Positions 24,588 to 36,329 are shown, numbered from the stretch's first letter. The stretch is 63,698 bases of DNA from an uncultured Prevotellaceae bacterium (GCA_900315565.1 OMZS01000019.1:1-63698); one strand, 5' to 3'. Numbers and translations are program-made. Notes: generated from the sequence alone by a model not told the origin.

Positions 24588-25886
24588 CTAGAGTTTACGG
24601 TTATCAATGACGCGACGCGCCTTGCCTGTACTGCGCTCAATGCCTCGCGGCTCCACAAGACGCACCTTGAACCCAAGGCCAATGACACTGCGCAGTTCTG
24701 CCTCGAGTTTCTTCTGCAATCCCACCATTTGCGCCATTTCATCGGTAAAATAGTCCTCTTTCACCTCTACGCGCAACTCGCTGGTGTCGGTGTTATTGAT
24801 GCGGTCAATAATAAGCATAAAGTGGGGCTCGAACTCAGGCAGACTGAGGATGACTGCCTCGATTTGCGACGGGAACACATTGACACCACGGATGATGAGC
24901 ATATCGTCACAACGTCCCAGAATGCGGTCCATGCGGACAAGTGTACGGCCACACTCACACTTATCATAGTGAAGGGCAGTGAGATCGTGGGTACGATAGC
25001 GCAGCAGCGGCATACCTTCCTTGGTAAGGTGGGTGAAACAAAGCTCGCCAAAAGAGCCTTCGGGAAGCGGTTCGCCCGTTTCGGGATTGACTATCTCTGG
25101 ATAGAAGTAGTCTTCGTTCAGATGGGTACCGTTCTGGCATTCACACTCGAAGCCCACACCAGGTCCTGCAACCTCACTCAAACCGTAGATGTCGTAAGCC
25201 TTAATACCCAGCGTAGATTCCAGGTTCTGGCGCATATTCTCAGTCCAGGGCTCAGCGCCAAAGGCACCAATCTTCAGTTTGAACTCTTCACGCGGCCACT
25301 CAGAGGCATTCATGGCTTCGCCCAGGAACTGGGCATAAGAAGGTGTGCAACAGAGCACCGAGGCGCCGAAATCGTGCATCAGCGTGATTTGTTTCTGCGT
25401 GTTGCCCGACGACATGGGAATAACGCTGGCACCAATGTTAGTGGCACCGTCGTGAGCACCCAGTCCACCTGTGAACAGGCCGTAACCGTAAGATATCTGG
25501 AAGATGTCGTCCTTAGTGGCTCCATAGGCCGTGAAGGCACGCGAGATGCTTTCAGCCCACATGGCCAGGTCTTTGCGTGTGTAAAGCACTACAACAGGTT
25601 TGCCTGTGGTTCCCGACGATGCGTGAATACGCACAATCTGGCTCATGGGGACAGCAGCCAGTCCAAAGGGATAGTTGTCGCGTAGGTCTAGTTTGTCTGT
25701 GAATGGTAATTTGGCAATATCATCTATATCCTTGATATCGCCAGGTGTCAGGTCCATCTCTTGGAACTTCTTCCGATAAAACGGCGTATTATGATAGACA
25801 TAATCAACCATTTTCCTTAATCGGATACTCTGGATTTCGCGAAGTTGCTCGCGGTCCATACATTCAATACTTTCATTCCAAATCAT
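24588..25886 (-). CDS. paaK: Phenylacetate-CoA ligase
   Basis: Activates phenylacetate (or a similar aryl acid) to its CoA thioester with ATP. 432 residues. AMP-binding motif SSGTTGKPVVV, YGLFTGGLGAHDGA, DIYGLSEVAGPG and the C-terminal lid with GRCDDMLIIRGVNVFPSQIE. It overlaps no neighbour and is followed by the ACT gene. In gut Bacteroidales this enzyme usually works with indolepyruvate ferredoxin oxidoreductase for aromatic amino acids; that enzyme is not in the window. A -7 box TAATTTTG sits at 25929-25922 (minus). Confidence 0.9.
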   Translation of the reverse strand: MIWNESIECMDREQLREIQSIRLRKMVDYVYHNTPFYRKKFQEMDLTPGDIKDIDDIAKLPFTDKLDLRDNYPFGLAAVPMSQIVRIHASSGTTGKPVVVLYTRKDLAMWAESISRAFTAYGATKDDIFQISYGYGLFTGGLGAHDGATNIGASVIPMSSGNTQKQITLMHDFGASVLCCTPSYAQFLGEAMNASEWPREEFKLKIGAFGAEPWTENMRQNLESTLGIKAYDIYGLSEVAGPGVGFECECQNGTHLNEDYFYPEIVNPETGEPLPEGSFGELCFTHLTKEGMPLLRYRTHDLTALHYDKCECGRTLVRMDRILGRCDDMLIIRGVNVFPSQIEAVILSLPEFEPHFMLIIDRINNTDTSELRVEVKEDYFTDEMAQMVGLQKKLEAELRSVIGLGFKVRLVEPRGIERSTGKARRVIDNRKL

Positions 25887-25982
25887 TTTCTCATTTTTTT
25901 GTTTGATTAGACTTAACGATGCAAAATTACAAAAAAGATATGATTATCGTTTGCAAAATGAAAGTTTTTTGCGCCATAAGCT

Positions 25983-26015
25983 AAAAAAAAGGAAGTCTCC
26001 GCAATGGAGACTTCC
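25983..26015 (-). terminator. Terminator after the second ompA gene
   Basis: Perfect 10-bp stem GGAAGTCTCC/GGAGACTTCC with a 5-nt loop and an eight-base T-run on the minus strand. Confidence 0.9.
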
Positions 26016-26071
26016 CAATTATGAATTGTATCAATTTCGTTTGCTATTCAAATAGCATTCGACTCGACAGA

Positions 26072-27256
26072 TTACTCAGTGATCTGAACAGTAGCACGAC
26101 GGTTGAACGATACAGGAGACAGAGTCTCTACGCCACCATTTCCCTGAGTAGAAATCTTAGCGCGGTCAACGCCCATCTTAACGAGCTCGTCAGCCACCTG
26201 CTCGGCACGGCGCTCAGACAGCCACTGGTTGTGATCGGCAGTACCTGTTGCGCTGTCGGCGTAACCATTAACGAGGAGGTTATTGTTGTTCTCAATAGCG
26301 TACTTGGCCAGAGCGCGAACGTTAACCAAATCCTTCTGAGAAGCAATCTCGGTCTTGTCGAGGTTGAAGAATACAGAAATCGGAGTGGTAACGAATTCCT
26401 TCACAGACTCACTCATGGTGTTGTCGGGCTCAGGAATGTTAGCAAGCTGGTTCTTCAGGTCAGCAATCTCGTTGTTGGCATCGCGGAGCTGAGCATTGAG
26501 AGCGTCGAGCTGCGACTGGTGCAGGTTCTTGAGAGCCTCCACATCGGGCACCTTGTTCCAACCAACGCGACCAACGTTAAAGGTCAGACCAATCTCGCCA
26601 GTGAACCAACGGTCGTGGTTTGAAGGAGAAGGAGCACCGCCCTTTCCACCAAGGTCAACATATGCTTTGTGACCCAAACGACCTTCGAAATCGTCACCCA
26701 TCATGTTGAAACCGAGATCAACATGGAAGAGTACGCGCTGAGAAATCTTAAAGGTGTTCAAGAGACCAGCACTCATGCCCAGTTCGTATGTGTTGTAAGA
26801 GCAGTTACGAGCGATGCCTACACCAGCATAAGGAACAAAGTTCCAAACACGGTCGGGATTGTAACCGCAAAGCAGATTGCTCAGGTTGAACAGAACCTGC
26901 TCTTCAGCATTCCAGAACTTAATCTTGTTGTGATCTTTGTTCTCAGAAATCACACTAAAGCCATTCCACCCCTGCAATTTGGTGCGGAGACCGATGCCAG
27001 GAGTGAACCACTTACCAACAGCAACAGAGAAACCGAGGCCGCCACGGAAATCCTTGAAAGGACCCTTTGCAAAACCAGCACCCTTTTCCTCGTTTGAATA
27101 GAAAGCATTCCATTCAGCACCTACCTGCACGAACCAGTTGTGCCAGAATGAATTTGTTGCTACGCTATACTTCTCAGAAGGTACAGCGTCAGTGTCTTGA
27201 GCCATTACGGCTGTAGACATACCGGCGAAAGCCAATACAATTAATAACTTCTTCAT
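26072..27256 (-). CDS. OmpA-family outer-membrane porin (second)
   Basis: 394 residues: signal peptide to VMAQ, beta-barrel to about 230, a short coiled coil (LHQSQLDALNAQLRDANNEIADLKNQL), then the OmpA domain. That domain includes ISVFFNLDKTEIASQKDLVNVRALA, LLVNGYADSATGTADHN, LSERRAEQVADELVKMGV and NRRATVQI. The coiled coil between barrel and OmpA domain distinguishes it from the porin at 12177. A -7 box TACCTTTG at 27335-27328 (minus) gives a leader of about 65 nt. Monocistronic between its promoter and terminator. Confidence 0.9.
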   Translation of the reverse strand: MKKLLIVLAFAGMSTAVMAQDTDAVPSEKYSVATNSFWHNWFVQVGAEWNAFYSNEEKGAGFAKGPFKDFRGGLGFSVAVGKWFTPGIGLRTKLQGWNGFSVISENKDHNKIKFWNAEEQVLFNLSNLLCGYNPDRVWNFVPYAGVGIARNCSYNTYELGMSAGLLNTFKISQRVLFHVDLGFNMMGDDFEGRLGHKAYVDLGGKGGAPSPSNHDRWFTGEIGLTFNVGRVGWNKVPDVEALKNLHQSQLDALNAQLRDANNEIADLKNQLANIPEPDNTMSESVKEFVTTPISVFFNLDKTEIASQKDLVNVRALAKYAIENNNNLLVNGYADSATGTADHNQWLSERRAEQVADELVKMGVDRAKISTQGNGGVETLSPVSFNRRATVQITE

Positions 27257-27436
27257 AACTTATTTATAAATTTAACATCAATTATCTTTTCTGCGATAAA
27301 AATCCATCAAAGAACATAAATCGGCAGCAAAGGTAGTAAAAAAAATCATTACTTTATCATTTTTTTTACAGAAATTTTGCTCCGAGGGCAAAAAAAGTTT
27401 GTATTTGGCATAAAAATACCATAAAAAAAACTAAAA

Positions 27437-29245
27437 TCAGCCCAAGAGACGTTCTATTTCATTTTGCGCGAGAATAGCCAACGTCGGTTTTCCGTCGGGA
27501 GTATAATTTACATTCTCACAAGCGAAGAGCTGATTAACGAGATTTTCCATCTCTTCGTTGCCCAAAACCTGTCCGTAAGGGATGGCAGCGCTACGCGCCA
27601 AGCTCAAAGCCAGTGAATGATGTATCTCGTTGCTTACCGAAGAAGTCTGCTCTGCAGCAGTAGCCACGATATTCTGAATCAACGCGACGGCATTCACACC
27701 CTCTAAACCGGCAGGAATGGCATTAACGGCATAGCTGCCTTGTCCCAAATCGGCCAGTTGGAAACCTATTTGCTCCATCTCGTCCATCATTTTCTGCAAA
27801 ATCATCACATCGGAGGGAGAAAGATGAATGACATCGGGAAAGAGCATGCGCTGGGGTGTTCCGTTACGCTCACGCAACTGCGCACGATATTGTTCGTAAA
27901 GTACACGCATGTGCGCACGATGCTGATCGATAATCATCAAACCCGATTTCACAGCCGTCATCACATACATTCCTTTATATTGATAATGTACGGGCGACTT
28001 GTCCTCGATAACGCTCTGCTCGTTGTGAAGCGTTTCATCATCAAAAAGATTATCTTCCTGTGTCTGAGGCAACGAATGCAAACCTGCGTAAAGTTCTTCC
28101 CAGCCATCGACTGCGGTTTTCTGCTTGCCTTTTGTGTCCTTAAACGGGTTGTACTGCGGATTGTAATTCACTTTGGGGGCATCCGCATTTGTCTTATTCG
28201 GGTCGAACACGGGAATATCCGGTCGCCCCAACGTATCGAAATCAATACTTGGCACATCGTTGAACTTACCCACAGCCTCTTTAACAGCCGCCGCGAGAAT
28301 CTGCCAGATGGCTTGCTCATTCTCAAATTTTATTTCGGTCTTTGTGGGATGAATATTCACATCAATGTTTTCGGGAGCCACATCAAAATAAACGAAATAC
28401 GGCACCTGCTCGCCAACGGGCACCAACCGCTCGAAAGCATGCTGCACGGCCTTATGAAAATAAGGATGCTTCATGTATCGGCCATTGACAAAAAAATACT
28501 GTTGAGTTCCTTTTTTGCGGGCAGACTCAGGTTTTCCCACAAAACCACTGATGCTGCACATGATGGTATCGACACCCAGGGGCAGCAAGTCTTGATTGAT
28601 TTTCTTTCCGAAAACATCCACGATGCGCTGGCGCAGACCTGCTGCCTGAAGATTGAACACCTCTACCCCATTGCTGTGCAAAGTAAATGAAATCTGCGGA
28701 TTCACCAGCACAATACGTTGAAAAGCAGCAATAATATTGTTCAATTCTGTGGCATTCGATTTGAGAAACTTTCTGCGGGCCGGCACATTGAAGAACAAGT
28801 TCTCAACAGAGAAATTGCTCCCCACCGGACATGAGACAGGTTCCTGTCCTGTGGTGCGTCCACCCGAAATAGAGAGATGAGTGCCAATGTCATCGGTTTC
28901 CAAACGTGTCTTCAGCTCTACCTGAGCCACGGCTGCAATCGAAGCCAATGCCTCTCCACGAAAGCCCATGGTGTGAAGTGCAAACAAATCGTCGGCTTGG
29001 CGAATTTTTGAGGTGGCATGACGCTCAAAAGCCAGGCGGGCATCAGTCTCAGACATGCCCTTCCCGTTGTCAATCACCTGAATAGACGTTCTGCCAGCAT
29101 CTACCACCAACACATTGATGGTTGTTGCCCCCGCATCGACAGCATTCTCCACCAGCTCCTTGATGACAGAAGCCGGACGCTGAATCACCTCGCCTGCCGC
29201 GATTTGATTAGCCACTGAGTCGGGTAACAACTGTATTACATCCAT
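27437..29245 (-). CDS. mutL: DNA mismatch repair protein MutL
   Basis: 602 residues from ATG 29245 (a TTG two codons upstream is also in frame). The GHKL ATPase domain has [18 protein letters not shown] and [15 protein letters not shown]. The C-terminal dimerisation domain begins near 400. Where endonuclease MutLs carry DQHA-x2-E-x4-E this one has [12 protein letters not shown]. The usual CPHGRP is YTPDGKP and the ACR cysteine is replaced in [10 protein letters not shown], so the metal-binding nuclease set looks degenerate. It is the last gene of the PpiC-PpiC-OstA-MutL run, 43 bp after the preceding gene. Confidence 0.92.
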   Translation of the reverse strand: MDVIQLLPDSVANQIAAGEVIQRPASVIKELVENAVDAGATTINVLVVDAGRTSIQVIDNGKGMSETDARLAFERHATSKIRQADDLFALHTMGFRGEALASIAAVAQVELKTRLETDDIGTHLSISGGRTTGQEPVSCPVGSNFSVENLFFNVPARRKFLKSNATELNNIIAAFQRIVLVNPQISFTLHSNGVEVFNLQAAGLRQRIVDVFGKKINQDLLPLGVDTIMCSISGFVGKPESARKKGTQQYFFVNGRYMKHPYFHKAVQHAFERLVPVGEQVPYFVYFDVAPENIDVNIHPTKTEIKFENEQAIWQILAAAVKEAVGKFNDVPSIDFDTLGRPDIPVFDPNKTNADAPKVNYNPQYNPFKDTKGKQKTAVDGWEELYAGLHSLPQTQEDNLFDDETLHNEQSVIEDKSPVHYQYKGMYVMTAVKSGLMIIDQHRAHMRVLYEQYRAQLRERNGTPQRMLFPDVIHLSPSDVMILQKMMDEMEQIGFQLADLGQGSYAVNAIPAGLEGVNAVALIQNIVATAAEQTSSVSNEIHHSLALSLARSAAIPYGQVLGNEEMENLVNQLFACENVNYTPDGKPTLAILAQNEIERLLG

Positions 29246-29288
29246 GAACAAAAAAAGATTCTAATGGGTATTCCGCGCCTTCACTCCC

Positions 29289-30977
29289 CTAGTCTTCCCT
29301 GCGGGTGGTCACTTTGCCACCACTAATATGCTGCAGAGGAGCCTCGTGCCGCTTGATGTTTTTGATTTCCGTGCCGCCTTTCTTTCCGCGCCACACATAG
29401 ATGTCGTCTTTGTTAAGCGGACGGATATAGTCGAACCATGCAAAATTTGGCAATTCCTTCTTCGACGGTGGTATTTGCGTCATCGGATAGGCCGTAGCCT
29501 GTGAGCCCACCGCCCAGATTTTCTGCATCTTCCTATGTTCCACATACATTCGCATGGTGTCGGTTTCCAGATAGTTCAAGGCCATCAGCGAGCTGTCTTT
29601 CTCATCAACAGGATAATAAACGGTTTGTACATTTCCTATCGCATCGCTACGATACAATTCGCCATCGTGGAAATAAGCAAACATCTCGGTCGATGCTATT
29701 TGATTGTAGTGTTCGCCATCGGGCAACAGTTCCACCGAAAGGGCCTGCCCCTTGACATGGCCGCGCTCAATGGTTGAATCTTTCATAAACACCTCTATCT
29801 TTTCGCCCAACAGCTGGCGGTTGTCGCTCCACACAATGGGATCCTTGTACATGGTCAGACATGAGTCCTTTGTGTTATACACCATCGAGTCGCAGACCGC
29901 TTGTCCGTCCTGCCGGAAAGCTCGAACCTTCCAATAGCAATGAATTTTGCGGTAAACCGAATCGGTATTGATGAAGAAAGTCTTTATTTTCATGGTGTCA
30001 GAATGCACGTAGAACGTGTCTTTCTGCGAATAGTCCACCAATGTAGGATTGTCGGTAGCCAGACCCTCGCCCGTTTTTTCGTCGTACCAGAAGTAGTCGC
30101 ACGTCATTCTGTTACGGTTGGCGCGGTCGTTATAAATCACGTTTTTGAATCCGCGGCTGATGCCCGTTTTTTCGTCGTAGAACAAGCTGTCACCCGTAAT
30201 GTCCTTATCCTTGTTGACAACCGTTGAGCGTCCGTAGAGCCTTGCTCGGTCATTGTTTGTGTCGTAATATCCTTCCGACGAGTGAATGACGCTTTCGTCG
30301 GAAGTAATTTCCGAGGGTCCCACAATGTGGGCCATGCCCGTGCGCGTATCGTAGTGCAGCGTGTCGGTAGTCAGCAGGAACTTCGGGTTTTTCAGGTTCA
30401 CGTTGTAGTTGAACACAGCCTGCCGCGTTTCAGTGTTATATTCTCCCCAGTCGCTGGTGAGCACATTTTTTTTGTCGATAAGTTTTCCGCCTTCAAAAAA
30501 GTTGCCAATGCTGTAGAGCCGGTCGTAGTCAAGGCTGTCGGTATAGAGTTTGGAGCCCCGGTGGGTGAGCAGCACATTACGGCGGGCATGGGCCATCTGG
30601 TCGTCGCCGTCGTAATAAGCATAATCGCTCACCAGCGAAAGGGTGTCGCCCTGGCGCATTTTTACATGTCCAAAAGCCTCAAACGAGTTCGACTCCTCGT
30701 AAAAATATGCACTGTCGCAGGTCAGAGTGGCACCGTTGTGACGAAACGAAACGTGCCCGTTCAGCACCTGTGCGCCAGGCTTGTTGCCCCCCATCTGGTC
30801 GTAGGTCAGCCTGTCAGCATGCACCAGATAAACACGTTGGTCGGTTGTCTTTTTGCGCGTATGCTTACGGGGACCTTTCGACTGTGCAAGGCATAGTCCA
30901 AACAGGCACAGAATCACAAGGATAATGATTCTATGCCCGCCGAACAATTGTCGAAGGTATCTTTTTGAAGTGGTCAT
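29289..30977 (-). CDS. OstA/LptA-like LPS transport protein
   Basis: 562 residues. An N-terminal membrane anchor or signal (IIILVILCLFGLCLAQS) is followed by repeated beta-jellyroll strands of the LptA/OstA type: LNGHVSFRHNGATLTCDSAYFY, AFGHVKMRQGDTLSLVSDYAYYDGDD and LTSDWGEYNTETRQAVFNYNV. It probably forms part of the periplasmic bridge that carries lipopolysaccharide to the outer membrane. Its ATG overlaps the stop of the upstream parvulin gene by 4 bp. LptB is at 49097. Longer than E. coli LptA (about 185), as is common in Bacteroidetes. Confidence 0.8.
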   Translation of the reverse strand: MTTSKRYLRQLFGGHRIIILVILCLFGLCLAQSKGPRKHTRKKTTDQRVYLVHADRLTYDQMGGNKPGAQVLNGHVSFRHNGATLTCDSAYFYEESNSFEAFGHVKMRQGDTLSLVSDYAYYDGDDQMAHARRNVLLTHRGSKLYTDSLDYDRLYSIGNFFEGGKLIDKKNVLTSDWGEYNTETRQAVFNYNVNLKNPKFLLTTDTLHYDTRTGMAHIVGPSEITSDESVIHSSEGYYDTNNDRARLYGRSTVVNKDKDITGDSLFYDEKTGISRGFKNVIYNDRANRNRMTCDYFWYDEKTGEGLATDNPTLVDYSQKDTFYVHSDTMKIKTFFINTDSVYRKIHCYWKVRAFRQDGQAVCDSMVYNTKDSCLTMYKDPIVWSDNRQLLGEKIEVFMKDSTIERGHVKGQALSVELLPDGEHYNQIASTEMFAYFHDGELYRSDAIGNVQTVYYPVDEKDSSLMALNYLETDTMRMYVEHRKMQKIWAVGSQATAYPMTQIPPSKKELPNFAWFDYIRPLNKDDIYVWRGKKGGTEIKNIKRHEAPLQHISGGKVTTRRED

Positions 30978-32464
30978 TTTATCCAGCCTTCGTATTCAAA
31001 ATCGCAATCCTTATAGCGGTCGTTCATCCGCACATAAGTGGTGCTCAGTTTGTTCTTCACCCACTGTTTCAGGAACTCTTCCTTCCGCTTGTTCACCACG
31101 ACACTCTTCAGAGTCTGGAAGTCCTCGGTGATGGTGGCACGATGGCCCTCTACCCTACTCTTCAGCTTCACGATGGCGCAAACCTTCTTTCCGCGCGAGT
31201 TCATCATCTCGAAAGCGTCGGAAACCTCGCCTACCTGCATTTTCTCCACGGCACGAGCCACCTCAGAAGGCAGGTCCTGCATGCGGAACTTAGAAGTTCT
31301 TGTCTGAGTCTCACGGTTGGTAAAAGCCATCAAGCCATGGTTGTTTCTGGTGTCCTTGTCATCAGACACAAAGGTGGCAGCCTCGTCAAAACTGAATTTT
31401 GCGGCACGTATATCACGGGCGATGGAGTCGAGGCGGTCGGCAGTCTCTGTCACAGCTTCCTGCGTCACTTTGGGCTTCAGCAGAATGTGGCGGCAATTGA
31501 TTTTGTCGCCGCGCTTTTCAATAAGCTGTATGATGTGATAGCCAAACTCTGTCTCCACAATTTTAGAAATCTTCTTGGCATCGGTCAGGTTGAAAGCCAC
31601 ATTAGCAAAGGCAGGGTCGAGCGTTCCTCGCCCAACAAGTCCCAACTCACCACCCTGACTGGCCGACCCTGGATCTTCAGAGTAAAAACGCGCCAGGGCA
31701 GCAAACGATATTTCGCCCTTGGTCACACGGTCGGTATAGCTGCGCAGTTCGTCTTTAATGCGGTTGATTTCCTCGGGAGCCACTTTCGGTGCCTTGGTGA
31801 TAATCTGCACCTCTACCTCGGTGGGAACAAAAGGAATGCTGTCCTCGGGCATGTCCTTGAAGAATTTGCGCACGTCGGCAGGCGTGGCGGTGACATCCTC
31901 CACGAGTTTCTCGCGCATTTTCTGAATCATGCGGCGGTCTTTGAAGTCGTCGCGCATGCTCTGCCGCATCTGCAGAATGGTTTGCCCCTTGTATTCCTCC
32001 AGTTTCTCACGTCCTCCGGCCATCTGTGTCCACCAGTCAATCTGCATGTCGATATCGTTCGAAATCTCCGCCTCGGTCACCTCGATACTGTCGATGGCAG
32101 CCTGGTGAAGGAACAATTTCTGAACAGCTATCTGCTCGGGAATACGACAGTCGGGATTTCCGTCAAACTTCACGCCCTCGCTCTCGGCTTGCAGGCGCAA
32201 GGCCTCGACATCAGATTTCAGGATAGGCTCGTCGCCCACCACCCAGATGACCTCGTCAACAATGCTGTGTTCGGGAGTCTTTGCCAGCAGTTCCTCGGCC
32301 TCGGCCTCCTTGCTTTTAGGGCTGTCGGCTTTCTTCGTATCCACACTGTCGGCCACAGGCAACAGCGCCGTCAGCCCGGCGGCCTGCATTTGTCCGTGAA
32401 GCCCGGCGGCCAACAAGAGTGCCACCAGCACGGCGCAGACTGTTAGTTTTCTTATTTTCATCAA
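30974..32464 (-). CDS. SurA-like periplasmic peptidyl-prolyl isomerase (second)
   Basis: 496 residues. Signal peptide, SurA-type N-terminal helices (VDEVIWVVGDEPILKSDVEAL), then two parvulin-like regions. The first has FYSEDPGSASQGGELGLVGRGTLDPAFANVAFNL and ETEFGYHIIQLIEKRGD; the second starts CRHILLKPKV. It acts as a chaperone for outer-membrane proteins in the periplasm. It starts directly after the first parvulin gene (stop and start one base apart) and overlaps the OstA gene, so the genes form one operon. Confidence 0.88.
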   Translation of the reverse strand: MMKIRKLTVCAVLVALLLAAGLHGQMQAAGLTALLPVADSVDTKKADSPKSKEAEAEELLAKTPEHSIVDEVIWVVGDEPILKSDVEALRLQAESEGVKFDGNPDCRIPEQIAVQKLFLHQAAIDSIEVTEAEISNDIDMQIDWWTQMAGGREKLEEYKGQTILQMRQSMRDDFKDRRMIQKMREKLVEDVTATPADVRKFFKDMPEDSIPFVPTEVEVQIITKAPKVAPEEINRIKDELRSYTDRVTKGEISFAALARFYSEDPGSASQGGELGLVGRGTLDPAFANVAFNLTDAKKISKIVETEFGYHIIQLIEKRGDKINCRHILLKPKVTQEAVTETADRLDSIARDIRAAKFSFDEAATFVSDDKDTRNNHGLMAFTNRETQTRTSKFRMQDLPSEVARAVEKMQVGEVSDAFEMMNSRGKKVCAIVKLKSRVEGHRATITEDFQTLKSVVVNKRKEEFLKQWVKNKLSTTYVRMNDRYKDCDFEYEGWIK

Positions 32465-33892
32465 CTAGTGCTTGTTTACCGTTTTCAATACTTCTTTGTT
32501 CACCGTCACTGCATACTTCCTACGCAGCTCAGCCACCCACTCTTTCTCCAGCTCGTCCTGATAATCGGCGGTGACCAGCGAAAGAACATCGTCGTAGCTC
32601 TCGGGACCCTTCTTCAGTTTCTTGCCATAGGTAGCATCGATGGGATAATCCTTCAATTGTTTCACCTCAGCATGGGTCTTAAACACTTCGCGGTCGATGA
32701 GCGCGTTGTCGCCTTTCTTGAAAATACCTTTCTCCACACGGATGCGGATAATGGAGTCGTTGTTGAACGTTTTGCGCAGTTTCTCAGCCCATTGGTCGAA
32801 GGGCACACCCTTCACGCAGTTTTTCACCGCCTTCACGTCGGATTTCTGCTTTACGTGGTAGGCCATGCCCTTGAACCGCGGCTCGTCCCAGTTATACTTC
32901 TTCTTGTTCCGGTTGAAGTAGTTGGCCAGTCCCGCCTTGTCCTTGGCAGCCTTGTCCCACACTCGCTGGTTGCTGATTTCGTAGAGCAGCAACCCATCGT
33001 GGTATTCACGAATAAGATTTTTCAGTTCGGGGTCTTTAGCCGACAGTTCGTCGGCGCGCTGCTCCATCAGCTGCCGCTCGGTGAGTTTGCCATTGCTCTC
33101 TTTTACTATCTGTTGCACTTTGTTCTGTGCAATTTGGTCGCGCAGTCCGCGCTGCTCAATAAACTGCATGATGTCGGCTTTCAGCGAGTCGAACGGTTCC
33201 AGCTGCTTGCGATCTTTCATCAGAATGATGTGATAACCTGCTGGCGACAGGAAAGGCTTGCTCATTTGTCCCGGCTGCAGGGCGTAGGCTTCTTTCTCAA
33301 ATTCCTCGAGCGTCTGCCCAGGTCCTATCCAAGGCAACACGCCGCCCTTGGCAGCTGAGCCAGGGTCCTGCGACACTTTCTTAGCCATCTCGGCAAAGTC
33401 AGCACCGCCACGCAAGGCGTTGTAGATGGAATCGATGCGCACGCGCGCTTTTTCCTGCTCGGCAGCTGGGGCTTTCTGCGCCAGTCGCAGCAGAATGTGT
33501 GCAGGCATGATGAGTCCCTGCGGACCGATGTGCTCTTTTGTCTCGTTATAAATACGCATAGCCTCAGCCGTCAGGTCGGCATCTTCTACAAACGACGGGC
33601 GCACCTGCTGGTCGCGATAGGTGGCAAACTCGTTCTTAAACGAAGTGAGCGTATCGAGCCGTGCGTCGAGTGCGGCAGCCACTTTCAGCTTATAGTTGAC
33701 AAACAATTCCACATATTCATCGACCGTTTTCTTGTCAATCACGCCCTCCGAGTTGTTCTTGTTGTACGAATACTCAAACTCCGAGCGGTTCACGGGCTGC
33801 CCGTTTACCGTCATAATCACGGGGTCGTCGCTCTGTGCGTAGGCCGATGTGCCGACCAGCAGCAGAGCTGCCAATATTGTTTTCAATTTCAT
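32465..33892 (-). CDS. Parvulin-type periplasmic peptidyl-prolyl isomerase (first)
   Basis: 475 residues. Signal peptide to SAYAQ, then the SurA-like start MTVNGQPVNRSEFEYSYNKN. A parvulin domain around 125-230 contains MPAHILLRLAQ, SQDPGSAAKGGVLPWIGPGQ and SPAGYHIILMKDRKQ. The C-terminal part is helical and lysine-rich and has only weak isomerase character. It is first in the operon leading to the SurA-like, OstA and MutL genes; it lies 91 bp after guaB with no clear promoter. Confidence 0.88.
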   Translation of the reverse strand: MKLKTILAALLLVGTSAYAQSDDPVIMTVNGQPVNRSEFEYSYNKNNSEGVIDKKTVDEYVELFVNYKLKVAAALDARLDTLTSFKNEFATYRDQQVRPSFVEDADLTAEAMRIYNETKEHIGPQGLIMPAHILLRLAQKAPAAEQEKARVRIDSIYNALRGGADFAEMAKKVSQDPGSAAKGGVLPWIGPGQTLEEFEKEAYALQPGQMSKPFLSPAGYHIILMKDRKQLEPFDSLKADIMQFIEQRGLRDQIAQNKVQQIVKESNGKLTERQLMEQRADELSAKDPELKNLIREYHDGLLLYEISNQRVWDKAAKDKAGLANYFNRNKKKYNWDEPRFKGMAYHVKQKSDVKAVKNCVKGVPFDQWAEKLRKTFNNDSIIRIRVEKGIFKKGDNALIDREVFKTHAEVKQLKDYPIDATYGKKLKKGPESYDDVLSLVTADYQDELEKEWVAELRRKYAVTVNKEVLKTVNKH

Positions 33893-33983
33893 CTTTCAGG
33901 ACAATTTTTGTCTATCTATAATATATATTATTTAGGTACGCGCGAAACAACTCGCACGTTTTACTGTTTCCTTGCCTTCGAGC

Positions 33984-35555
<1,572 letters not shown>

Positions 35556-35624
35556 TTAACCATGCGGCAAACACCGCCGCCGGCAAAACAACGCGGTCTT
35601 TCAGTCTGCCAAAACCGCCTAGAG

Positions 35625-35668
35625 GAAAATAACCCACGGTATTGGCAGTAAATTTTCTAGATAATTTT
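35625..35668 (+). repeat. Dispersed CTAGA palindrome element, copy 5
   Basis: GAAAATAAC (35625-35633), one base, CACGGT (35635-35640), 8 nt, TAAATTTTCTAGATAATTTT (35649-35668). It ends two bases before the TTG of the next promoter. Confidence 0.75.
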
Positions 35669-35669
35669 T

Positions 35670-35699
35670 TTGCACTGTCGTAGATTATTTTTACCTTTG
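35670..35699 (+). promoter_or_regulatory. Promoter of the 190-residue secreted protein
   Basis: TTG (35670-35672), exactly 19 nt, TACCTTTG (35692-35699): a consensus Bacteroidetes promoter abutting a CTAGA element. The leader is about 40 nt. Confidence 0.8.
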
Positions 35700-35746
35700 C
35701 ATCATCTATTTCCACATTATCGTGAACTAAAAAAGAATCTTAGCGT

Positions 35747-36319
35747 ATGAAAAAGCGAATCACCGTGTGTCTGCTCACTCTGCTGCTCACCTTTGGAGCC
35801 AGCGCGCAGGTCAACCTGACTGGCCGTGTCTATAGCAATCCGAACATCATGACGGGTATGTTTAACGATTTTGAGAAAAAGGTTACCAAAGAGAAAAGCA
35901 AAGCCATTGCCAAGGCCGAGAAGAAAAAAGGCCGCAAACTTACAGAGGCAGAAAAGAAAGAGTTAGACGAGAAAATACAAAAGGAAGTCATTCCCAAATT
36001 AGAAACCATGCGCAAAGGCATGGTCATTGGCATCACCGTCACCTTTAAGAGTGCCAACGAGCTGGAAATGAAAAACAACACCAAAATCAGCGACGAAGCC
36101 TTGAAGGTTGCGGGCGTCAGCTGGCTCAAGCGCAAGGCAATGAGGGCAGCCCTGGCCGTGGCTCCCAAAACCGAGAAATCTCCCTACACCGTGAAGGGCA
36201 ACCTGATTATCTATGGCGAGGGGAAAGACCTTGACACGCTCAAGCTGAGCGACGACGGCAAAAAGCTTTACGGCGAATACAGAAAGAAAGATAACTTCGA
36301 GCTGAATCGCACCAAATAA
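35747..36319 (+). CDS. Small secreted protein of unknown function
   Basis: 190 residues, signal peptide to GASAQ. It then has a lysine/glutamate-rich helical stretch (about 40-85, with KKGRKLTEAEKKELDEK) and a beta-rich C-terminal half (GITVTFKSANELEMKNNTKI, GNLIIYGEGKDLDTLKLSDDGKKLYGEY). The last part reads like lipocalin-type strands in which a threshold is reported as changed by text, but I do not recognise a family. It has its own strong promoter and ends before a bidirectional terminator. Confidence 0.65.
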   Translation: MKKRITVCLLTLLLTFGASAQVNLTGRVYSNPNIMTGMFNDFEKKVTKEKSKAIAKAEKKKGRKLTEAEKKELDEKIQKEVIPKLETMRKGMVIGITVTFKSANELEMKNNTKISDEALKVAGVSWLKRKAMRAALAVAPKTEKSPYTVKGNLIIYGEGKDLDTLKLSDDGKKLYGEYRKKDNFELNRTK

Positions 36320-36329
36320 GAAAACCACC

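Noticed and set aside
30965-32446. 493-codon plus-strand open frame
   Set aside because: Antisense to the SurA-like gene, which has parvulin motifs and a signal peptide.
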